Assembly (NCBI RefSeq): GCF_003963535.1
Contig: NZ_CP034539.1
Location: 496,001-560,000 of the forward strand
Reading direction: 5' to 3'
DNA: 64,000 nt
Origin: Streptomyces cyaneochromogenes
GTDB taxonomy: Bacteria > Actinomycetota > Actinomycetes > Streptomycetales > Streptomycetaceae
The position numbers and the translations under genes were made by a program. Positions 34,723 through 43,122 of the stretch are shown piece after piece. A model generated the notes under the pieces. It had not been told where the DNA came from, did no database searches, and was given only the letters and a program-made list of their open reading frames with translations. Within the stretch, counting starts at the first letter, position 1, and each line of letters opens with the position of its first letter.

Positions 34723-35898
34723 TCAGATCCATCTGCCTTGGTGCATGACCCGCTTCAGGTGGAGGTTCTCGTCGAGCACAGCGAAGTCGGCTGCGGCACC
34801 GGGCTGGATCGCCCCGATCCGTCCGCTCTGGCCGAGCAGGTGAGCCGGACGCTCGGACGCCGCGGCGACCGCCTGCCGAACGGTCATCCCGCAGTCGCGG
34901 ACGAAATTGCGCACCGCGGCGTCGAGGGTCAGTGTGCTGGCGGCCAGTACGCCGGTGCCGTCGACGGTGGCTCTTCCTTTCCGGACGGTGACGGGCAGCG
35001 TGCCGAGCATGAACCGGCCGTCTCCGTACGCGGCGGCGGCCATCGCGTCCGTGACGAGCACGGTGCGTTCCGGTCCGGCGTGTCTGGCCGCTATCCGGAC
35101 CATCGTGGGATGCACCAGCACCAGGTCACAGATGAGTTCGACGTTGACGCGGTCGTCATCCAGTAACGCGCCGACGGGCCCGGGGTCGCGGTGATGAAGC
35201 GGAGGCATCTGGTTGAACAGGTGCGTGGCCACCGTCGCTCCCGCGTCGACGGCGGCCCGGATCCGGGCGTCGTCGCCGTCGGTGTGCCCGATCGCGGCGA
35301 TCACGCCCGCGTCGCTGAGCTGTCGTACGGCGTCGATCCCGCCCTCCAGTTCGGGGGCGATCGTGACCATCCGGATGGTGCCCCGGCCCGCATCCAGCAG
35401 TCGCGCCACCGCTGTACGGTCCGGCGGGCACAACACCGCCGCGTCGTGTGCTCCGCACCGGGCCGAGGAGATGAAAGGGCCCTCCAGATGGATGCCTGCG
35501 AGCAGACCGTCGTCGACGAGATCGGCAAGCCGACCGATCTGCTCGATCAGCTCAGGGAGAGGTCGGGAGACCAGGCTGGCCAACGTCGTGGTGGTGCCGT
35601 GACGGCGGTGAGCGGTGACGGCGGCCGCCAGTCGCTCCGTGTCCCCGTCGGCGTACGACGCGCCGCCACCGCCGTGACAGTGCAGATCGACGAAACCGGG
35701 CAGTAGCCAGCAGCCTGCGGTGTCCGTCGCTCGCCGCGTCGTCGGTCTGCCGGCCGTCACCGCTGTCGTGGCCGTCTGCGGTGCGGTGGCGTGCACGGAC
35801 TCGATGACGTCGTTGCGCACCACCACCCACCCGGGGTCGAGGATCCCCTCCGGAGTGACGACCCGGCCACCCCCGATGACCTGCTGGGGGCCTGTCAC
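34723..35898 (-). CDS. nagA: N-acetylglucosamine-6-phosphate deacetylase
   Basis: 391 residues from GTG 35898. It hydrolyses GlcNAc-6-P to GlcN-6-P and acetate in amino-sugar catabolism. Metal site and catalytic motifs: GFVDLHCHGGGG, GIHLEGPFIS (glutamate), AIGHTDG and THLFNQMPPLHHR (histidines), and VLVTDAMAA (catalytic aspartate). The amidohydrolase barrel length is normal. No nagB or sugar phosphotransferase genes are adjacent. Its position beside the OtsA-like gene raises the possibility that it feeds glucosamine phosphate to the pseudosugar locus, but the two are divergent and the link is speculative. Confidence 0.94.
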   Translation of the reverse strand: MTGPQQVIGGGRVVTPEGILDPGWVVVRNDVIESVHATAPQTATTAVTAGRPTTRRATDTAGCWLLPGFVDLHCHGGGGASYADGDTERLAAAVTAHRRHGTTTTLASLVSRPLPELIEQIGRLADLVDDGLLAGIHLEGPFISSARCGAHDAAVLCPPDRTAVARLLDAGRGTIRMVTIAPELEGGIDAVRQLSDAGVIAAIGHTDGDDARIRAAVDAGATVATHLFNQMPPLHHRDPGPVGALLDDDRVNVELICDLVLVHPTMVRIAARHAGPERTVLVTDAMAAAAYGDGRFMLGTLPVTVRKGRATVDGTGVLAASTLTLDAAVRNFVRDCGMTVRQAVAAASERPAHLLGQSGRIGAIQPGAAADFAVLDENLHLKRVMHQGRWI

Positions 35899-36229
35899 CG
35901 GTTCACCTACTGCCAGGCCGGAAGTGCCGCACCGTGACCGTCTCCTCCCCGGCGTCGACCGCCAGGACGCTTCCCGGGTTGCTCATACCGGCCCCTTCCG
36001 CCGTCAGGCGAGCCCTGGCTCCACTGCCAACGCCTCTGCCGGCGCGGGGAGTTGAGAACACGGCCGCATTGAAGCAACCCGGCTCAGGGGTGTCATGTCC
36101 CCTGAACACGTGACCCCTGGCCCGGTACCGCGACACCGGCTCCCGGACCACCATGGGAGGCATGTCCAGGGCGTGCGGCGATCTGACGCACGGAGCCCCG
36201 GACGCCGGTCACCCGCATGAAGAGGATGT
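35899..36229. other. Divergent intergenic region: short ORF and palindrome
   Basis: This 331-bp gap lies between nagA and the OtsA-like gene. A 27-codon minus ORF (35903-35986, MSNPGSVLAVDAGEETVTVR...) ends five bases before the nagA start. Its VLAVDAG is the phosphate-1 motif of the sugar-kinase/actin fold, so it may be the stub of a kinase gene formerly upstream of nagA. The palindrome at 36084-36105 is listed separately. Confidence 0.4.
36084..36105. promoter_or_regulatory. Inverted repeat between nagA and the pseudosugar locus
   Basis: TCAGGGG (36084-36090) and CCCCTGA (36099-36105) are perfect 7-bp arms with an 8-bp spacer, 125 bp before the OtsA-like start and about 186 bp before nagA. 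A further CCCCTGG lies close downstream. It is a candidate operator; it does not match the DasR-type site I would expect for nagA. Confidence 0.5.
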
Positions 36230-37687
36230 ATGGCGCGTCACAGTCCAGCAGTCCTGGTAGCGACAAAACCCGCGCCTGTCGTCCATGAACGGGTGGGTGA
36301 CCATGTTGTTCCCCGCCTCTCGGTGAGCACGGGAAGCGTGGTCGGAGACATGGCCGGCCGGCTGCGGGTCACGGCCGTGGCGAGCGCGGCTTCCGAGGAG
36401 GATGCCGTACTCGCGCAGCGCTTTCCGGAGGGCATGGCGGTGCGGGCAGCGGGTGGCCAGGAGATCCGCCTCCGCCTGGTCCGGCACGCCCCCGAGACGC
36501 TGTCCGCCGAGAACTACGGGCTGGTCACCGAGGTGCTGTGGCACACCATGCACAACCTCTGGGACCGGTGGAGCAACCCGACCTTCGATCGGGCCTCCCG
36601 GCGTGCGTGGGACGCGCTCCACGCTCTCAACGAGGACATCACCGACGCGCTTCTCGCACAGTCCCCCGGCCAGGGCGCCGGATACCTGGTCCACGACTAC
36701 CAGCTCAGCCTGGTGCCCGCGCGACTGCGCCGGGCCGATCCCACGGCTCGCGTCCTGTTCTTCCATCACATCGCCTGGCCCGGACCCGAAGGGCTGACGC
36801 TCTGGCCGCGACAGTTCGTCGACGACCTCCTGCAGGGCGTCCTGGGTGCGGACGTGATCGGGTTCTTCGCCCGGCGCTGGTGCCGGAACTTCCTGCGCTG
36901 CGTGGAGGATCTCGTCCCCGCGGCGCGGGTCGACCACGACGCCGGCACCGTGCTCCTCGACAACCGTGAGATCCGGGTCGTGGCCGAACCCCTGAGCTAC
37001 AGCCCCGACGCTCTGGCCGGGCTTCCTCAGTCCTGGCCGGACGAACTGGACGCATGGGTGGGTGACCGCCCGCTCGTGGTGCACTCGGGACGCACGGACC
37101 CGATCAAGAACGCGCACCGGGCGGTGGATGCCTTCACGCTCGCGGCGGAGAACCCGGCTGTGGCGGACGCCCGGCTGTTGCTGCGTGTCAATCCCCACCG
37201 CCTGCACATCGGCGCCAACGCCGAGTATCTGGAGAAGACCGAGCGGGCGGTCGCCGCGGCGAACCACCACTTCGGCGACGAGCGGGTCCGCATGCTGGTG
37301 GGCAACGACCGGAGCCTCACCTTCGGCTGTCTGGCGCGCGCCGACGCGGTGATGCTCAACTCGACCGCGGACGGCCAGAACCTGACCGCCTTCGAGGCGC
37401 TCGCCGTGGGAACACGCGATCCCGTGCTAGTGATCTCCCACAGCTGCGGCGCGAGCGAGGTCCTCGGCGACGCCGCCTTGGTCGTCCACCCCCATGACCT
37501 GGTCGACCAGGCTGACGCTCTCGTCACCGCGGTCGCCATGACACCCCTGCGGCGAGCTGAGGCAGCCGGTCGCCTCAAGGAGCGTGCGGCGCGCATCTCC
37601 CTTCCCCGGTGGACGCAAAAGCAACTCGAACTGCTCGGCATCGGGTCGACGATGACCGATGCGGTGAGACTGAACCATGGCGCATGA
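36230..37687 (+). CDS. OtsA-like pseudoglycosyltransferase candidate (GT20, VldE/ValL type)
   Basis: 485 residues from ATG 36230, AAGAGG upstream. It has a trehalose-6-phosphate synthase fold: acceptor-side YLVHDYQLSLVP (D156), FFHHIAWPGPE (H180), nucleotide/phosphate site HSGRTDPIKNA (R288, K293), and the C-terminal ADGQNLTAFEALA (D381, N384, E389). The GGL loop usual near the N-terminus of OtsA is not evident, so substrate specificity has probably shifted. In validamycin-type pathways such proteins join NDP-valienol to an aminocyclitol or amino-sugar phosphate through nitrogen. Presence of an EEVS gene and a GlgC-like gene in the same locus favours this role over trehalose synthesis. First gene of the operon 36230-40841. 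Confidence 0.85.
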   Translation: MARHSPAVLVATKPAPVVHERVGDHVVPRLSVSTGSVVGDMAGRLRVTAVASAASEEDAVLAQRFPEGMAVRAAGGQEIRLRLVRHAPETLSAENYGLVTEVLWHTMHNLWDRWSNPTFDRASRRAWDALHALNEDITDALLAQSPGQGAGYLVHDYQLSLVPARLRRADPTARVLFFHHIAWPGPEGLTLWPRQFVDDLLQGVLGADVIGFFARRWCRNFLRCVEDLVPAARVDHDAGTVLLDNREIRVVAEPLSYSPDALAGLPQSWPDELDAWVGDRPLVVHSGRTDPIKNAHRAVDAFTLAAENPAVADARLLLRVNPHRLHIGANAEYLEKTERAVAAANHHFGDERVRMLVGNDRSLTFGCLARADAVMLNSTADGQNLTAFEALAVGTRDPVLVISHSCGASEVLGDAALVVHPHDLVDQADALVTAVAMTPLRRAEAAGRLKERAARISLPRWTQKQLELLGIGSTMTDAVRLNHGA

Positions 37688-38831
37688 CGCGGTACGGCGC
37701 GGGGCCGTACGCGCCGCGTGGCTCGCGTTCGGGTGGTTCTGGGGTACGTGGAGCGCGCTGATCCCGGCCGTGAAACGGGCCACGGGCGTGGACGACGAAA
37801 CCCTGGGCCTGCTCCTGCTCGCCGTGCCCCTGGCCGCGATGCCGGCCATGATCGTCTCCGGTCGCGCATACGACCGCAGGGGCGGAAGCGTCCTGATCGG
37901 CGGGTTCCTCACGATGGGCGCGCTCGCCCCGGTGCTGGGAGCGACGAGCGACGGCCTGGTGCTGGCCGGCTGCCTCGCGGTGCTGGGTGCTGCCTCGGGG
38001 ATGGTGGACGTGGCCCTCAACTCCGCCACCGTCGCGACCCCGTCGCGCCCGGGGCGGGACTTCGTGCAGTCCGCGCAGGCCATGTTCCCCGTCGCGGGCG
38101 TCGCCGCGAGCGCGGTCGTGGCGGCGGCACGGGAGCTCGGGGTGCCTGCCTGGGCGATGCTCGGCAGTGCCACCTTGTTCCTGGGAGCCGCCGCCGTATG
38201 GCTCGGTGTGTCGGGCATCGCGGCAGCGCCCGCGCGCAAGGCGGTGGACGGTGAGGCGCCGGCGCTCACGGGGACCACGCTCGTCCTTCTCGGAGCCACT
38301 CTGGCGGCGGCGCTCCTTGTGGAGAACGCGATCCAGCAGTGGAGCAGCAACCGGCTGGAGTTCGAGCTGGGGGCCGCTCCGGGAGTGGCAAGCCTGGCGC
38401 CGGGAGTGTTCGCGCTGTGCATGTTCGGCGCCCGGCTCCACGCCCAGCGCAGGGCACGGATCACCGCCCTCGTGCCCACTCTGCGTACCGCCGCGATCGT
38501 GTCCGGGTGCGGCCTGGTCATCGCGGCATGGGCACCCTCACCCCTCCTCGCTCTCGCGGGCTTCGCCCTGGCGGGGCTCGGTCTGGCACCGGCCGCACCC
38601 GCGCTCTTCGCTTCGGCGGGCCGGAGCGTTCCCGAGGAACTGCGCGGTCGTGCGATCTCGTTGGTCTCCACCATCGGCTACTCGGGCTACTTCATCGGGC
38701 CGGTGGCCGTCGGCCTCGTGTCCTCGGGCGGTGGCCTGAGCGCGGGCTTCACGGTCGTAGCCGTCATCGCGATGTCACTGGCCGTCCCGACCCAGTGGCT
38801 ACGGGATCGTGTCGCCCGGACGGCACCATGA
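37677..38831 (+). CDS. MFS exporter of the pseudosugar locus (copy 1)
   Basis: 384 residues from ATG 37677, overlapping the OtsA-like gene by 11 bp. Twelve helices. Early motif WFWGTWSALIPAVKRATG, loop SGRAYDRRGG, and GMVDVALNSATV (the 'DxxxN' helix-4 motif of the YbjJ-like MFS group). End RGRAISLVSTIGYSGYFIGPVAVGLV. It is clearly related to the second MFS at 43123-44307 (same DVxxNS motif and same C-terminal GxxASIGYxGxxxGPVxVG pattern). Probably exports or imports a pathway product. Confidence 0.88.
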   Translation: MAHDAVRRGAVRAAWLAFGWFWGTWSALIPAVKRATGVDDETLGLLLLAVPLAAMPAMIVSGRAYDRRGGSVLIGGFLTMGALAPVLGATSDGLVLAGCLAVLGAASGMVDVALNSATVATPSRPGRDFVQSAQAMFPVAGVAASAVVAAARELGVPAWAMLGSATLFLGAAAVWLGVSGIAAAPARKAVDGEAPALTGTTLVLLGATLAAALLVENAIQQWSSNRLEFELGAAPGVASLAPGVFALCMFGARLHAQRRARITALVPTLRTAAIVSGCGLVIAAWAPSPLLALAGFALAGLGLAPAAPALFASAGRSVPEELRGRAISLVSTIGYSGYFIGPVAVGLVSSGGGLSAGFTVVAVIAMSLAVPTQWLRDRVARTAP

Positions 38832-39730
38832 GCCAGACGGCACACGACGTCGGCCGGCCCGCCCAGGAGCTCCGGGCATCGGGTGGGCGCCCGGTCGCTC
38901 CCTTCCCCGCGGCGCAGACCCTGATCCTGACCGACCTCGACGGCACCCTGCTGCCCGCGAACGCTCCCTCGTCGGACATGGCGCGTCACCAGGCCGACCT
39001 CCACGATCTGTGTCGGCTTCTGCTCGCACAGCCGCACTGCGCCGTCGTGTGCGTGACCGGCCGACGCGCCCTCAATGCCCGGGACATCCTCGCGGCTCCC
39101 CTGTGGATCGCGGGCGTACACGGCGCGGAACTCCTCGCACCGTACGCAGGTGCGCCGCTGCCCCATCCGCGGATGTCCAGACCGCTGCCCGAAGTACGAC
39201 GGCTGGCCCGGGACATCCTCGAACTCGACCTGTGCCCCGCCGAGATGCACGTCGAGGACAAGGGTGTCGTGCTGGCCGTGCACCACCCGCACCTGCCCGC
39301 CGACCGTGCCGCGGTGCCGCTGGCGCGGTTGATCTCCCTCGCCCGTGCCTCCGGGCTGGTGGTGGTGGCAGGACGCGGGTGGACCGAGATCAGGCCGCCC
39401 TGCCCTCCCCACAAGGGTGATGTGGTGGTGGAGATGGTCCGGCGATGGCGGCCTCGGAGGGTGATCGTGGCTGGTGACGACCACAGCGACGTGGCCATGT
39501 TCGACGCGGCCGGCCGGCTTCGGGAGGCGGGCCTGGTCGAACAGGCCATATGCGTGGCCGTCAGCACTCCCGGAGCCGCTCCGGAATGCATTCGGCGCGC
39601 CCATGTCGTCCTTGAGGGGCCGGCGGAGTGCCGTGCCTGGTTCCGTGGCGGTGCGCACCGCTTCACCGCCCCTACCAGGACAGCCGGTTGGGTCGGTCGG
39701 CGAACGCGACCGGAGGACGACCGTGGATGA
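38828..39730 (+). CDS. HAD phosphatase, OtsB (trehalose-6-phosphatase)-like
   Basis: 300 residues from ATG 38828 (ATGA overlap). HAD motif 1 is [12 protein letters not shown], motif 2 [10 protein letters not shown], and motif 4 [16 protein letters not shown]. The cap contains [12 protein letters not shown] and [14 protein letters not shown], as in OtsB enzymes. The order OtsA-like, exporter, OtsB-like matches the logic of coupling to a phosphorylated acceptor followed by removal of the phosphate. It probably acts on the pseudo-disaccharide phosphate. About 25 residues precede the HAD domain and appear disordered. Confidence 0.88.
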   Translation: MSQTAHDVGRPAQELRASGGRPVAPFPAAQTLILTDLDGTLLPANAPSSDMARHQADLHDLCRLLLAQPHCAVVCVTGRRALNARDILAAPLWIAGVHGAELLAPYAGAPLPHPRMSRPLPEVRRLARDILELDLCPAEMHVEDKGVVLAVHHPHLPADRAAVPLARLISLARASGLVVVAGRGWTEIRPPCPPHKGDVVVEMVRRWRPRRVIVAGDDHSDVAMFDAAGRLREAGLVEQAICVAVSTPGAAPECIRRAHVVLEGPAECRAWFRGGAHRFTAPTRTAGWVGRRTRPEDDRG

Positions 39731-40841
39731 CGTGCGCGCGGTCCTGCTGGCCGGCGGTGAGGGACGGCGATTGGGCCGTCTGGGCAGCGGTCGGCTCAAA
39801 CCCCTGGTGCCGTTCGGAGGGACCAGCCGACTGGTCGACTTCAGCCTGGCCAACGCCCGGCGATCCGGCTTCTCCGAGGTGCTGCTGTTGTCCCAGTACG
39901 AGGAGCGGCAGCTCATGGACGATCTGCATCAGGTGTGGAACTGCCGGGACTTCCGGGTTCACTTCGGCCCGTACGACACCGCGTACCGCGGGCTGCCTCC
40001 CGGCGAGCTGCCGGGCGGGCTGCCGGAGCGGAGCCTGCCCAGGGAACGCGGCACCGCCGACGCACTCATCCGCAAGGCCGCCCATGTGTTCGGCGGGCAC
40101 CCGTCCGACGTCCTGGTCCTGCATGCCGACCACGTCTATCGCTTCGACTACCGGGACATGCTGCGTGAACATCGCGCGACCCGCGCTGCCCTGACCATCG
40201 CCTACCAACGCGTCGAACGCCGCTACGTGCACCTCTTCGGCATGGTCGAGTTCGATACCGGCGGGAATCTCGTGCATTTCACGGAGAAACCCGCCGAGCC
40301 GACCAGTGACCTTGTTTTCGCCGCCTTCTGCATCTTCGACGCGGCGCGCCTGCGGCGATATCTGGAAAGACTCGACGGCACTGACTGGCAGCACGACATC
40401 AGCCGGGACGTGATACCCGCCATGCTGGCAGGGGGTGAGCGAATCCGGGGCCATCTCGTTCGCGGGCACTGGGAGGACATCGGAACGGTGGACCGGTACC
40501 TCCGAGCGCACCTGGCTCTGCTCTCCGCAGCGCCCACGCTTTCGCTCGGCCATCTGCCGCTCACGATCCGGCCGGACGTCGCACGGCGGTTCATCCGTGG
40601 CACCGCGGGTGTACGAACCGCCATCGTGCCGTCCGACCTGGACAACGCCGGGTTGGTCGAGCGCAGTGTGGTCTTCCCCGGTGCGCGGATAGGGCAGGAC
40701 GCCGTCGTCCGGGACAGCGTGCTGCTGCCGGGCGCCGAGGTACCCGCCGACGCCCGAGTCGGTTCGGCCATCGTCCTGGAGGACGGTTCCGTCCAACCGG
40801 TCGACCCGTATTACTCGGCTGAATTTCCACCTACCGAATAA
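39723..40841 (+). CDS. GlgC-like nucleotidyltransferase (cyclitol-1-phosphate activation candidate)
   Basis: 372 residues from GTG 39723, overlapping the previous gene by 8 bp. Pyrophosphorylase signature [58 protein letters not shown] (metal aspartate); [18 protein letters not shown]; then a C-terminal left-handed beta-helix ([26 protein letters not shown]). It is a GlgC homologue, but shorter than typical GlgC (about 400). In cyclitol pathways (ValB, AcbR) such enzymes make NDP-valienol or related activated cyclitols. A decayed relative lies at 32519-32744. Last gene of the first operon. (The signature quoted is split by conserved gaps.). Confidence 0.9.
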   Translation: MDDVRAVLLAGGEGRRLGRLGSGRLKPLVPFGGTSRLVDFSLANARRSGFSEVLLLSQYEERQLMDDLHQVWNCRDFRVHFGPYDTAYRGLPPGELPGGLPERSLPRERGTADALIRKAAHVFGGHPSDVLVLHADHVYRFDYRDMLREHRATRAALTIAYQRVERRYVHLFGMVEFDTGGNLVHFTEKPAEPTSDLVFAAFCIFDAARLRRYLERLDGTDWQHDISRDVIPAMLAGGERIRGHLVRGHWEDIGTVDRYLRAHLALLSAAPTLSLGHLPLTIRPDVARRFIRGTAGVRTAIVPSDLDNAGLVERSVVFPGARIGQDAVVRDSVLLPGAEVPADARVGSAIVLEDGSVQPVDPYYSAEFPPTE

Positions 40842-40931
40842 TCGATGCAGCCTACATGTTTCAACCCTGCAGGCAATACACAGCCATTCACCTGGGATTT
40901 TCACGAGCGGTCCACAAACCGCCATCCGTTC

Positions 40932-40954
40932 GATTTTGTACATCATGTAAAATC
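40932..40954. promoter_or_regulatory. AT-rich palindromic promoter region before the second operon
   Basis: In the 228-bp gap 40842-41069 there is an unusually AT-rich block. It contains outer arms GATTTT (40932-40937) and AAAATC (40949-40954) and an inner perfect palindrome TACAT-C-ATGTA (40939-40949). TAAAAT at 40948-40953 could be a -10 element. It probably marks the promoter and a control site of the operon that begins at 41070. Confidence 0.5.
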
Positions 40955-41069
40955 CAGGTTATCCGGGTCGCAAGCCATCCGGTTCCCGTGTCAACCTTCT
41001 ATCCGCGGACGGCGAAGCGGAATTTCTCATGGCGCATCGCCGCGCCCAGGGGAGAGGGAGGGGCAGGAC

Positions 41070-42356
41070 ATGTCGACACCGGTCTGGGAGATGGAACCCG
41101 CCCAAGGACAGCGGAGATTGGTGCACGTCAACGCGACAGCCACCGGCGGCGGGGTCGCGGAACTGCTGCACGGCCTGCTGCGCTGCCAACGCTCCGCCGG
41201 ACTGAACGTGGGATGGGCCGTGATCGCCGGCGACGAGGCCTTCTACGCCGTCACCAAACTCCTGCATCACCTTCTGCACGGAGCCGCCGACCCAGGGAAG
41301 TTACGACCGGTGTTATTACGGACCTACCATGATCGGCTCGCGTCGCAGGTGCCATGGTTCGCCGGACGGCTGACCCGTGACGACGTGGTCGTCCTGCACG
41401 ATCCGCAGACGCTGGGCCTCGCACCCGCGTTACGGGCCCTGGGAGCCCGGGTGGTGTGGCAGTGCCATGTCGGCGCGGACGTCCCGCCCGACCGCGGACC
41501 CGGCACCGTCTGGCGAGCCTTCGAGAAGGAACTGTCCGCGGCCCACGCGGTGGTCACCACACTGCCGGAGTTCGCGCCCCCTTCGGTACCGCGGGCCAGC
41601 CGGTTCGTCGCCGCCCCGGCCATCGACCCCGCCGCCCCGAAGAATCGGCACCTGACCCCGGCGGAGATCACCGCACTCCTGGACGAGGCAGGACTCACGA
41701 CCACCCGCACAGCGCCCGACGTGACGGTCGTCCAGGAAGCGCCTTTGCCGGGCGACGCCCGCGTCGTGTTACAGATCTCGCGCTGGGATCCGCTCAAGGA
41801 CATGCCCGGCGTCATCCGCTGCATCGAAGGTCTCGCCCCGGACGTGCACCTGGTGCTCGCGGGCACCGACCCCACCGAAATACCGGACGACCCCGAGGGG
41901 TTGGCCGTCCTCGCCGAGGTGCACGACACGCTGGCCGCTCTGAGCCCGCAGGATCGGGCACGGGTGCATCTGGTGAGCATCTCCATGCGGACACCGGTAC
42001 GCAATGCGCTGCTGGTCAACGCCTTGCAGCGGCGGGCGGACGTGGTGGTGCAGAAGAGCCTGGAGGAGGGCTTCGGGCTCACCGTGACCGAGGCGATGGT
42101 CAAGGGCCGGGCCGTGGTGGCCTCCGCGGTGGGCGGGCTCCGGCTGCAGGTGATCGACGGGCGCAACGGATTCCTCGTCGACCCCACCGACCTCGACGGT
42201 GTCCGCAGCGCGCTGACCCGGCTTCTCGACAACCCCCAACTGCGCCGCGAGCTCGGTGAACAGGCCCGCAAGGACACGCTGGAGCGGTACACGATGCCCC
42301 GCCTCGCCGCCGACTACACGGTGGTCGTCGACACCGCCCTGGAGGCTGCCGCATGA
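41070..42356 (+). CDS. GT4 glycosyltransferase, trehalose synthase (TreT)-like, TTA-rich
   Basis: 428 residues from ATG 41070 (GGGAGGGGCAGG upstream). The N-terminal VHVNATATGGGVAELLHGLL and VLHDPQTLGLAPALR, the middle LQISRWDPLKDMPGVIRCIE, and the C-terminal EX7E motif SLEEGFGLTVTEAM are those of TreT-type retaining GT4 enzymes, which condense NDP-glucose with glucose. Here it may glucosylate the pseudo-disaccharide or a cyclitol. The gene has five TTA codons (41301, 41313, 41316, 41430, 41769), extraordinary for Streptomyces, so translation should depend on the bldA tRNA. First gene of the second operon; ATGA-coupled to the SDR gene. Confidence 0.88.
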   Translation: MSTPVWEMEPAQGQRRLVHVNATATGGGVAELLHGLLRCQRSAGLNVGWAVIAGDEAFYAVTKLLHHLLHGAADPGKLRPVLLRTYHDRLASQVPWFAGRLTRDDVVVLHDPQTLGLAPALRALGARVVWQCHVGADVPPDRGPGTVWRAFEKELSAAHAVVTTLPEFAPPSVPRASRFVAAPAIDPAAPKNRHLTPAEITALLDEAGLTTTRTAPDVTVVQEAPLPGDARVVLQISRWDPLKDMPGVIRCIEGLAPDVHLVLAGTDPTEIPDDPEGLAVLAEVHDTLAALSPQDRARVHLVSISMRTPVRNALLVNALQRRADVVVQKSLEEGFGLTVTEAMVKGRAVVASAVGGLRLQVIDGRNGFLVDPTDLDGVRSALTRLLDNPQLRRELGEQARKDTLERYTMPRLAADYTVVVDTALEAAA

Positions 42357-43111
42357 GTGTCGCCGTCGTCACCGCCGCCGCCGGCGGAATAGGCCGGGCC
42401 GTGGTCACCACGCTGCTGGCGGAGAAGACCGTCTCCCGGGTCATCGCCGTCGATGTGGCGGAGCCGGCCGCACCGCTGCCCGACGGCGCCGAACTGCTGC
42501 GCTGCGACCTGCGCACCGAGGAGGGCCTGGCCGACCTCGCCGACGCCGTCCCCGCGGAACTCGCCGTACTGGTCAACGTACTCGGCGGAGAACGGCAACC
42601 GCCGGTAGAGCCCATCGAGGACGTGGCCTGGCCGCCGCCGTCCGTCTGGGACGACATCGTCGACCTCAATCTCTCCGGGGTCTACCGGGTCACCAGGCTG
42701 CTTGCCGACCGGCTGACGTCCGGCGCGGCGGTCTGCAACGTCAGCTCCATCGCCGCCACCATGCCCTGGGTCGTCTCGCCCGCCTACGGCGCCGCCAAAG
42801 CGGCACTGGAGCACTGGACCGTCTCGCTCGCCGTGCTCCTGGCCGACCGCGGTGTCAGGGTCAATCTGGTGCGCCCCGGGTTCGTGTGGAGCAGGCAGTG
42901 GCAGCTGGTCGACCGCGCGGAGTTCGAAGCGGTGGTGCGCGACCGGGTGCCCCTGCGGCAGGTCACCGGTACGACGCCGACCGACCGGGAGCAGACGGCG
43001 GACGACGTCGCACGGTCCGTCGCGTTCCTGTGCTCGCCCGCGGCCGCGCATGTCACCGGACAGGCCATCAACGTCGACGGCGGCGCCACCCTCGTACGCG
43101 CCGCCCGATGA
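42353..43111 (+). CDS. Short-chain dehydrogenase/reductase
   Basis: 252 residues (ATGA start). NAD(P) motif TAAAGGIGRAV, an asparagine in LVNVLGG, active site NVSSIAATMPWVVSPAYGAAK (Ser, Tyr, Lys), and C-terminal GQAINVDGGATL. A classical SDR, soluble. In this locus it could reduce a valienone- or valiolone-type ketone, or oxidise a cyclitol hydroxyl. The exact step cannot be set from sequence. Confidence 0.92.
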   Translation: MSVAVVTAAAGGIGRAVVTTLLAEKTVSRVIAVDVAEPAAPLPDGAELLRCDLRTEEGLADLADAVPAELAVLVNVLGGERQPPVEPIEDVAWPPPSVWDDIVDLNLSGVYRVTRLLADRLTSGAAVCNVSSIAATMPWVVSPAYGAAKAALEHWTVSLAVLLADRGVRVNLVRPGFVWSRQWQLVDRAEFEAVVRDRVPLRQVTGTTPTDREQTADDVARSVAFLCSPAAAHVTGQAINVDGGATLVRAAR

Positions 43112-43122
43112 GAGGGAATCGC

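Noticed and set aside
36230..39730. Plain otsA-otsB trehalose operon
   Set aside because: An exporter lies between them, a GlgC-like gene follows, and an EEVS gene is in the same locus. Trehalose synthesis remains possible but is the weaker reading.
39723..40841. Glycogen biosynthesis glgC
   Set aside because: The fold is GlgC-like, but the gene overlaps an OtsB-like gene and lies in an EEVS locus with no glycogen synthase or branching enzyme, so cyclitol activation is more likely.
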